DNA of 63,170 nt from IMG/VR virus record IMGVR_UViG_3300035701_000027, positions 1 through 63,170 of that record. One strand, written 5' to 3'. The notes beneath the pieces were generated by a model that was not told the origin of the DNA, searched no databases, and saw nothing but the letters and a program-made list of their open reading frames with translations. Positions within the stretch are counted from its first letter, which is position 1, and every line of letters begins with the position of its first letter. The translations under genes and the position numbers were made by a program. This document shows, in pieces, positions 57,920 to 63,170 of the stretch. The DNA is from a virus.

Positions 57920-58283
57920 CTTCTACCTCGACAATGATTGATACTCTCGGCTTACCCGAATCCTTCATTCTCGATGCCGTAAGGCTTCGGACAAGACCAT
58001 CATCTTTATAGATTACCCCGGTCATGCCGTCCAGCGTAGCCTTAATTCCGTTGTCGATATCTCCGCGCCAAGTCGGATAATAAAACTGAAAATGAACCGC
58101 AACCGGCACCGTTATAATCTCCGTGATTCCGGCGTCCCTGGCCGCGACCTTCATTATGAGTGCGACTGCGTTTTTGTATAACTTTCCCTTGTTAGTTATG
58201 TACCTCCTACCGTCCTTGCGATGGTAATACAGATGATTGACGCTTGCGGGAACGCCTGGAATCTCGCCTCTTATGAATTTCAT
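57903..58283 (-). CDS. rusA: RusA-type Holliday junction resolvase
   Basis: This is a 126-residue protein. GDIDNGIKATLDGMTGVIYKDD carries the RusA acidic set (D75, D77, D85, D94/D95) and the Lys (K81). The N-terminus PGVPASVNHLYYHR fits the family's opening strand. It resolves branched DNA during recombination or before packaging. ATG 58283 overlaps the Dam stop and has a GAGGGTG site. Confidence 0.85.
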   Translation of the reverse strand: MKFIRGEIPGVPASVNHLYYHRKDGRRYITNKGKLYKNAVALIMKVAARDAGITEIITVPVAVHFQFYYPTWRGDIDNGIKATLDGMTGVIYKDDGLVRSLTASRMKDSGKPRVSIIVEVEDAPAG

Positions 58284-58789
58284 TTCACCCTCGGTTGATT
58301 GATGAATTGGACGCGACAATGGTACGGGTAATTGGAATCAAATACGAAGACCGCGTGCGATTGCTGTGCCGCGTCCTTCGTGTCGGAAAACTTCAACCTT
58401 CCCTTGATGAAATAAAGCTCGGTGCAGTATTGGCAGGCCTGAAACCACCAATCCTGATCCGTCTTGCACGGTACAAGAAAAACGATCACTATGTGACGAC
58501 GCTCTTCATACGCCAGTTTTGTGCAACGAACAATGAAATCGGCAAACGAATCAAGGCTCTTTACGTCATAAGGCGGATTGCAGAAAATGGCGCCCTGGCA
58601 ATCAACGATGGCCTCCGGATTCTCGGACTGAAAAGGGCTTTCTTTCGTGCAGTATCGCTTGCAAAGGGCGTTCTCCTTGGAAGCGGCCGCATCGAGATCG
58701 AATTTGTATCGATCATTGAACATATCGAACAACCATTTTGGCGTGCGGTATTCGCTCGTTTTGCTACGCTTCAGAATCATCTTGCTCAT
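58280..58789 (-). CDS. Phage DNA N6-adenine methyltransferase (Dam)
   Basis: This is a 169-residue protein. EYRTPKWLFDMFNDRYKFDL is the opening of the phage N6-adenine methyltransferase family, and NPPY (71-74) is the catalytic DPPY-type motif. It likely methylates phage DNA against host restriction or marks it for replication. It overlaps its neighbours on both sides. Confidence 0.85.
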   Translation of the reverse strand: MSKMILKRSKTSEYRTPKWLFDMFNDRYKFDLDAAASKENALCKRYCTKESPFQSENPEAIVDCQGAIFCNPPYDVKSLDSFADFIVRCTKLAYEERRHIVIVFLVPCKTDQDWWFQACQYCTELYFIKGRLKFSDTKDAAQQSHAVFVFDSNYPYHCRVQFINQPRVK

Positions 58790-59283
58790 ATCGTGTCCGT
58801 TTCCGCCCAGAGCAACTGTCCATGGCAGTAGTCAGGCTTCGGCCAGAAGCCTCCCCATTCAAGGCCCGCCTCCTTGATCAGTGTTCCGGCCTCCAGGTAG
58901 TCTTCGATGTTGTTGCTATTCACGTCGGCCTTCACATCCCATGTAGTCGATCTTCCTTTGACTATGGCGAAGTCAAAAGCACTCGATTTATCGTTCGCCT
59001 TCCTCCCGTCGTCGAGCCGAACCAAGTGCCGGCTCTCCAGCGTCCACGTCACCTGCTTGTTTTGGGACGTTGGAATCGACATCATTCCGGCGATCGCTCG
59101 GTACATATTGACGTTTTCCGTAGTATCTCTTCCCTGTGCAAATAAGGCGAAATGAACCTGCCACACCCTTGCGACGTTGGTGTACGCGAACGGCAGTTTC
59201 GCCATCTTCATCTTTCCTTCCCAAATCAGCGCTTTCCGGAGCAGGTTTGGGCTCATTTCCGCATGTGCTTTTTCAATTTTCAT
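58786..59283 (-). CDS. Endolysin, M15-type L-alanyl-D-glutamate peptidase
   Basis: This is a 165-residue protein. The zinc ligands H86 (ESRHLVRL), D104 (SAFDFAI) and H154 (DYCHGQL), with the catalytic E142 (GLEWGGFW), match peptidase M15 endolysins. WDVKADVNSNNIEDYLEAG is the usual second half. It would cut peptidoglycan stem peptides at lysis. There is no signal peptide, so export needs a holin. ATG 59283 has no Shine-Dalgarno site and sits just after a nested inverted repeat. Confidence 0.85.
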   Translation of the reverse strand: MKIEKAHAEMSPNLLRKALIWEGKMKMAKLPFAYTNVARVWQVHFALFAQGRDTTENVNMYRAIAGMMSIPTSQNKQVTWTLESRHLVRLDDGRKANDKSSAFDFAIVKGRSTTWDVKADVNSNNIEDYLEAGTLIKEAGLEWGGFWPKPDYCHGQLLWAETDTI

Positions 59284-59292
59284 GTGTTTTAG

Positions 59293-59368
59293 AAGGGGCC
59301 GGTTAATGCTCCCGAGAGAATATTTTTGGTGTCCATCCCACCTCGGGATTGGTCATTTCCGGCCCCTT
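59293..59368. repeat. Nested inverted repeat before the endolysin gene
   Basis: Outer arms AAGGGGCCGG (59293-59302) and CCGGCCCCTT (59359-59368) are perfect complements. Inner arms CCCGAG (59311-59316) and CTCGGG (59342-59347) are also complementary. The enclosed minus-strand RNA holds a 17-codon frame (MTNPEVGWTPKIFSREH) with a GGGGCCGG-type site. It lies between the nuclease stop and the endolysin start. Confidence 0.7.
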
Positions 59369-59375
59369 TTCTCCC

Positions 59376-60287
59376 TTACTGTTTTTCGATATTCAACCTC
59401 ATGGCGCCCTTCGCATCAGGTTTCCCCTCGACCATGTACTTGCCGACCATCAATTTGACGGGCTGGCCCTTGGCCGTGGCCTTTATCCTGTCCTTGATCA
59501 GTTCATACACGTCCTTACATTCGAGCTCATTCGGCTTCAACTCGAAGAACCTGTCGAGCCGTTGCTCGAACATCGGGTCGTCCGCGATCTTCAACTCCGC
59601 GCCAAAATTCATTCCTGGCGCGCATGATGTTTTCATGGGGCAATCTCGGCATACCTCCACGTCCTTGATGCGTTCCGGCATGGTGCCGTCCGCGACGTGT
59701 TTGTTGATGGCCTCGCAGACCTTGATGCACTCTTCCGCAAGGGCGTAATCCAGTTTTACCTCGACCGTCTTAATCCTGCCGGTGCTTTTGTTCTTCAGGA
59801 TGAAGATGCCTTTCTCCACGTTTTTTCCGAGAAGATATAACTGGATCTGCGCCAGATACGATCGCGTCCACGGTTTCTTGTGGAAATCTTCGAGAGTGTT
59901 TATGGCGTCATAGATATGGGGCGCCATACTCTTGATCTCGATGGGGATGGCGTTTCCGTCGTCGAGGATCACCCCGTCCAGGTGCCATGTGATGTTGTAC
60001 TTCTCCCACTCCCCACAGCTCTGCTGTTCGTTTACCGTGATTCCGGCATCATCGAGCATCCGGAGTACCGTCCGCTCTTCTCGGTAGCCCTCGTCAAAAA
60101 TCATCTGGAGCCTGATGTCGGGCATCTCCTTCTCCTGCCAATGCGTCCGTTCGAGGACACCCCTGCGGAGACAGCCATTCAGGGACGGGACGAAATACCC
60201 AACGCTCGATGCGCGATTGCTCTTGCAGGGGATCCGCTTAATACGGGCCAATACGGTCTTTTCGACGGCGCCTACGATATCTATCAT
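59376..60287 (-). CDS. PD-(D/E)XK exonuclease, Cas4/RecB-like
   Basis: This is a 303-residue protein. HLDGVILDD (D104), IEIKS (E117-x-K119) and QIQLY (Q147, Y151) form the nuclease core. C213, C216 and C222 (CRDCPMKTSC) with an N-terminal Cys (C21 or C38) suggest the iron-sulfur cluster of Cas4/AddB-type enzymes. ATG 60287 overlaps the previous stop behind TGGAGG. With the preceding annealing-type protein it would form a phage recombination pair. Confidence 0.8.
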   Translation of the reverse strand: MIDIVGAVEKTVLARIKRIPCKSNRASSVGYFVPSLNGCLRRGVLERTHWQEKEMPDIRLQMIFDEGYREERTVLRMLDDAGITVNEQQSCGEWEKYNITWHLDGVILDDGNAIPIEIKSMAPHIYDAINTLEDFHKKPWTRSYLAQIQLYLLGKNVEKGIFILKNKSTGRIKTVEVKLDYALAEECIKVCEAINKHVADGTMPERIKDVEVCRDCPMKTSCAPGMNFGAELKIADDPMFEQRLDRFFELKPNELECKDVYELIKDRIKATAKGQPVKLMVGKYMVEGKPDAKGAMRLNIEKQ

Positions 60288-61144
60288 TGCTGACCTCCAT
60301 TCACGGCCGAATTGAGCTTTTGCCATTCGGAGTACTCCTTCTCAACCCTCGGAACAACGTGTTTCAGCATGGCCTCGCTCACGTCAGAAATTCTCGACTT
60401 TCCAGGCATCTCCTGATCGCCCTTCCTCCATACCGTCACGACGTACAGGTGCTTCGCCGCCGCCGCTGCGTCTCCGCCGGCCATGTCCATGAGCATCTTC
60501 CAGACCCTACTTCTGTCGTCCGCCGCGACCCCAGGATTGGAATCAGTTTTCCCGCCCTTGATTCCCGAGGCATATTTAACGCCTTGACATTTTTCTTTCG
60601 TCACCTTTCCGCCGGATGCGGCGGCAATCTCGTCCCATGTAAAACTTAGTCCAAGAAGAGATTTGATTCCCCTATTAAGCCAATTTGTCATGGCTTTCTT
60701 TTTTATATTATTCAAATCTATTTCCGACAGAGGAAGCCGTTCGCCTCCACGCACACAAAAAAAGCGATCCCTGGTAGAGCTTGTGCCCATCTCCACCATG
60801 GATTGATTTTTCCATCGTACCGTTCCAACACAAGTGAATATTATGTATTCGCCCTCCTCGTCTCGTTCGATTGTTCTTTCAAACTCTGGAGGGTCGTAGC
60901 TTATGCCAAATGCCCTTGCTATTTTGGCGGCACCTGTCCATTCGAGATATGCCTTCCCGTCCTGATCAATCCAATCCTCTACGTTTGTTACGAGAACAGA
61001 AAGTTGCCTCATCTCCGCCTGAAGTTTAATGTATTTTCTTGCCCCTTCAACGCTCTCTTCGAGGGTTAGGTCTTTACCGACATTTGCCAATTCCGCCTCC
61101 TTGATTGTCTCAATTTCCATGCTTTTCATGTCTTTCTGTTCCAT
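60284..61144 (-). CDS. Probable single-strand annealing protein
   Basis: This is a 286-residue protein paired with a PD-(D/E)XK exonuclease. YLEWTGAAKIARAFGISYD and the segment NNIKKKAMTNWLNRGIKSLLG resemble the core of Rad52-superfamily or RecT-like phage annealing proteins (xKKAxTNAxxRxIKxLLGL). The C-terminal third is variable and Gly/Ala rich. The function is judged from motif style and position. AAGGAGGAG precedes ATG 61144. Confidence 0.55.
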   Translation of the reverse strand: MEQKDMKSMEIETIKEAELANVGKDLTLEESVEGARKYIKLQAEMRQLSVLVTNVEDWIDQDGKAYLEWTGAAKIARAFGISYDPPEFERTIERDEEGEYIIFTCVGTVRWKNQSMVEMGTSSTRDRFFCVRGGERLPLSEIDLNNIKKKAMTNWLNRGIKSLLGLSFTWDEIAAASGGKVTKEKCQGVKYASGIKGGKTDSNPGVAADDRSRVWKMLMDMAGGDAAAAAKHLYVVTVWRKGDQEMPGKSRISDVSEAMLKHVVPRVEKEYSEWQKLNSAVNGGQQ

Positions 61145-61155
61145 TTTCTCCTCCT

Positions 61156-61626
61156 TTAAATATGAACCCATTGCTTCTTATTAATAATATTCCCCATTTG
61201 CGCTTTTTTTATCCCAAATAAACCGCAAAGTTCTTTGTTTGTTTTTCCTTCTGTATGTAATTTTCTTATTGATAGCACCTGCTCATTGGTTAATTTGTGA
61301 TTGCTTCCGAATTCCCCTTTCCTAAACGGCATCCTACCCTTCCTTGAACAGTCCTGCATATTGTCTTTTTGCGTCCCGAGAAATAAGTGATACGGATTCA
61401 CGCATCCAGGATTGTCGCACCGATGGAGAACCTTTAACCCCCTGGGAATAAAACCATATTTAAAAAGCCATGCGATCCTATGGGCAGAAAGATACTTCCC
61501 ATCAAATGTTAATCGTCCGTAACCCTTACGCCTAACCCCTATCCACGGCCAACACTCGCCGGGGGCCGACATCTCTGTTTTGGCCATCAACCTATCGTAT
61601 AGGGAAACGCGAGATCCTTTTCTCAT
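61156..61626 (-). CDS. HNH homing endonuclease 2
   Basis: This is a 156-residue protein starting MRKGSRVSLYDRLMAKTEMS. ECWPWIGVRRKGYGRLTFDG, then LKVLHRCDNPGCVNPYHLFL and GTQKDNMQDCSRKGRMPFRK are the HNH_3 signature. The C-terminal NHKLTNEQVLSIRKLHTEGK is a NUMOD-type helix-turn-helix. The gene is AT-rich compared with its neighbours. Its start lies inside the end of a 54-residue zinc-ribbon frame. Confidence 0.85.
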   Translation of the reverse strand: MRKGSRVSLYDRLMAKTEMSAPGECWPWIGVRRKGYGRLTFDGKYLSAHRIAWLFKYGFIPRGLKVLHRCDNPGCVNPYHLFLGTQKDNMQDCSRKGRMPFRKGEFGSNHKLTNEQVLSIRKLHTEGKTNKELCGLFGIKKAQMGNIINKKQWVHI

Positions 61627-61756
61627 AACTCCTTTTGTTCTTACTATCATTCCAGTATGCGGTCTTACATTTCGGACAAAGACGAACATCCGATTTTCTC
61701 GGGATCCATCCATGCCCGCACCTGGAACATTTAAGAATATTTATCTTGATGACCAT
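61592..61756 (-). CDS. Small zinc-ribbon protein, 54 residues
   Basis: MVIKINILKCSRCGHGWIPR has CSRCG and CPKCK pairs, a classical zinc ribbon like those preceding or fused to phage homing nucleases. ATG 61756 lies about 8 bases after the predicted transcription start and has no Shine-Dalgarno site. It overlaps the HNH start in another frame. It may be the DNA-binding half of an HNH unit now split in two frames. Confidence 0.55.
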   Translation of the reverse strand: MVIKINILKCSRCGHGWIPRKSDVRLCPKCKTAYWNDSKNKRSYEKRISRFPIR

Positions 61757-61770
61757 ATAGCGTTACGCAT

Positions 61771-61799
61771 AATATACGCTATAAGTAAGAGAAAGTCAA
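61771..61799 (-). promoter_or_regulatory. Sigma70 promoter with flanking dyad, leftward recombination operon
   Basis: The minus strand has TTGACT (61799-61794), a 17-base spacer and TATATT (61776-61771). A dyad TATAGCGT (61756-61763) / ACGCTATA (61776-61783) straddles the -10, so a repressor could block it. It drives HNH, annealing protein, nuclease, endolysin and onward. Confidence 0.8.
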
Positions 61800-61814
61800 C
61801 AACTATTTTTTGGA

Positions 61815-62012
61815 TTAAACAAAAGGATCGAAGCCGAATCTGTGTTTCGCCAGATTTTTCAGCGCATTAAGGAGGCCGGACAAAATCGGTATCGTGAGTT
61901 CGGGCGGGTAGTCTTTGATATACGGGCAATACAATGCGATGAGCGTGGCGACGGCAACATAGCCCGTGGTATAGCCGGCCTTACGGGTAGTAAGTGCCTT
62001 ATTCAGGGCCAT
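61815..62012 (-). CDS. Small membrane protein, possible holin
   Basis: This is a 65-residue protein. A hydrophobic helix (GYVAVATLIALYCPYI) is followed by an amphipathic second segment (TIPILSGLLNALKNLAK). Two such segments and a basic C-terminus fit a small class II/III holin, but the evidence is composition only. ATG 62012 overlaps the ATP-grasp stop (TGATG). It is the last gene of the virion transcript before the next promoter. Confidence 0.45.
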   Translation of the reverse strand: MALNKALTTRKAGYTTGYVAVATLIALYCPYIKDYPPELTIPILSGLLNALKNLAKHRFGFDPFV

Positions 62013-63170
62013 CACATCATCCCTGGAAAAATTTTATTGATTTTTTTTATGTTCTCTTCGGCTTCGTCGAGCGAATTCTCCGGTATCTCGATGAAGTATC
62101 CTTTGATTTCCTTGGCGATTTCGCGCGCCATGTCTGCGGCTTCTTCCATTGTTGCCCCATAGCCCACAACCGCTCCGATTTCAGGTAATCCGACAGCTTG
62201 CGGAACAACATAATATCGTCCCTTGATTTTAATGGCGTTCCGGAGCTTTATAAAGTCCCTGTACTCCGATGGGAAATCGATGGGTTGCCAGTTCTTGTCC
62301 GCCCATGGACTGTGGATGAGAACCTCCGCCGCCCACGCCGACACGGGCACCGGATCGATCACCCTGCCTTCGGATCCCTCCCAGATGATGTCCGCAAGAT
62401 TCAAATAGAAATCCTGATAGACCTCGTTCGGAGGGGATCCGGCCCTGGCGCACATATCGATCATGTAGCCCACTTTGTCTTTGCCTATGCGCGTCTCTGG
62501 AGAGTAAAAGTTTCTGTACCCGTACTTTTTCAGCACGGGCGCCATGGCCGTATCGAAACGCCTTATTTCCGCAGGCAATTTCGCGTAATCCCCGAATTTT
62601 CCGATGTATCCAAGGTCTTTGATCTCGATTCCGTAGAGGAGTTTCGACGGTAGCTGGCCGTCGATGCAGTAGGTATCAACCGCGTACTCCACCTTGTCCT
62701 TTAGGTTCTCTTCGACGACGAATTTCGTGAGATACTTCAGGGCCCCGAGCTGTCCCTCGATTTCCGTGAGCCTTGGCTCCACCATGTTGTAGTCGGGGGC
62801 GTGAAACGTCTCGAAGTGACCGCGATATTTGTTGATCTTTACCCACACGTCGGGGTTTTGCTTCAAAAAATCACGAAGGGCGTCCATTCCCTCGACCACG
62901 GCGTACTTGCTCACGGGCAGGCCGAGCTTTTTCATCAACTCCTTGGTTCCGTCACGGCAAAGCTCAAGATTCTCGCCCAACCTGGATCCCCACACCCGTT
63001 TTCCGAGTTTAACAAGGTGTTCCTGCAAGGGGCCGAAGTAAACGTCGGGAAAAATGAAAATATCAACGTCGTCAAAGTGGGGGCCGAACACGTCATCGAC
63101 GACTTCGAGCCCCTCGATGCCGACGCCGATGAAGGCGCTGTTCATTTTCGGGAAACCGGACACCCACGGA
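62012..63170 (-). CDS. ATP-grasp (PurD-like) ligase, main part; start lies at 228
   Basis: This is most of a ~419-residue protein whose first 36 codons are at 1-228 across the circular join. The sequence follows ATP-grasp order. An N-terminal fold is followed by GLPVSKYAVVEGMDALRDFL, the ATP-binding DVWVKINKYRGHFETF, YAVDTYCIDGQLPS, and DKVGYMIDMCARAGSPPNEV with acidic/Asn metal positions. PurD-type enzymes make amide or peptide bonds with ATP. Phages have similar genes of unknown purpose. It lies in the late operon after the HNH gene. The GTG near 63163 is internal and not the true start. Confidence 0.75.
   Translation of the reverse strand, partial: PWVSGFPKMNSAFIGVGIEGLEVVDDVFGPHFDDVDIFIFPDVYFGPLQEHLVKLGKRVWGSRLGENLELCRDGTKELMKKLGLPVSKYAVVEGMDALRDFLKQNPDVWVKINKYRGHFETFHAPDYNMVEPRLTEIEGQLGALKYLTKFVVEENLKDKVEYAVDTYCIDGQLPSKLLYGIEIKDLGYIGKFGDYAKLPAEIRRFDTAMAPVLKKYGYRNFYSPETRIGKDKVGYMIDMCARAGSPPNEVYQDFYLNLADIIWEGSEGRVIDPVPVSAWAAEVLIHSPWADKNWQPIDFPSEYRDFIKLRNAIKIKGRYYVVPQAVGLPEIGAVVGYGATMEEAADMAREIAKEIKGYFIEIPENSLDEAEENIKKINKIFPGMM
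63044..63170. repeat. Terminal direct repeat, right copy
   Basis: This is the second copy of the 127-base end repeat (see 1-127). One copy should be removed when the genome is closed, giving about 63,043 bases. It lies inside the ATP-grasp coding region. Confidence 0.9.

Overview
This window is a complete or nearly complete genome of a tailed bacteriophage. The last 127 bases (63044-63170) repeat the first 127 (1-127) exactly, and an ATP-grasp gene on the minus strand reads continuously across that join. The molecule is therefore circular as assembled (about 63,043 unique bases), or circularly permuted, and the linear ends are arbitrary. The virion genes point to a podovirus-like particle: a P22-type portal, a capsid protein of the N4-gp56 kind, tail-tube and adaptor proteins, fibres and a 2134-residue polyvalent internal protein. 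Shine-Dalgarno sites, strong sigma70-type promoters and hairpin-T-tract terminators show a bacterial host, but the sequence does not say which one. The base composition is GC-rich, with AT-rich islands at the homing endonucleases, the fibre centre and the control regions. I found no integrase, DNA polymerase, replicative helicase or RNA polymerase.

Layout. (1) 30.75 kb down to 1, then across the join to 61.8 kb, minus strand: zinc ribbon, portal, scaffold-like proteins, capsid, adaptor, tail tube, fibres/spikes, internal virion proteins, an HNH endonuclease, the ATP-grasp enzyme and a small membrane protein. (2) 36.5 to 30.8 kb, minus strand: early genes, mostly small Cys-rich proteins, ending in a replication initiator (lambda O / DnaD-like) and a zinc-binding partner. 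(3) 36.5-37.06 kb: a divergent control region with dyads and an 18-bp tandem operator-like repeat. (4) 37.06-47.58 kb, plus strand: one early protein, a structured RNA with a terminator, about twelve micro-genes, then an amidoligase plus class-II glutamine amidotransferase pair, zinc-ribbon proteins, an ArdC-like fragment and a DUF932 protein. (5) 61.76 down to 47.6 kb, minus strand: recombination genes (annealing-type protein, PD-(D/E)XK nuclease, RusA), Dam methylase, M15 endolysin, an Acb2/Tad1-like immune antagonist, a phospholipase A2-like protein, a tightly coupled cluster of four glycosyltransferases, FkbM methyltransferase and radical SAM enzyme, a HAD phosphatase, and the terminase pair.

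How it works together (inference). The phage appears to borrow the host replisome and RNA polymerase, recruit helicase through its O-like protein, recombine through its annealing-nuclease-RusA set, package through terminase and lyse through the M15 peptidase. Most genes overlap by ATGA, GTGA or TGATG, which implies translational coupling. The least expected parts are the amide-bond chemistry (amidoligase, GATase, ATP-grasp), the glycan and radical-SAM cluster, and a structured RNA with alternative hairpins at 37.68-37.87 kb.
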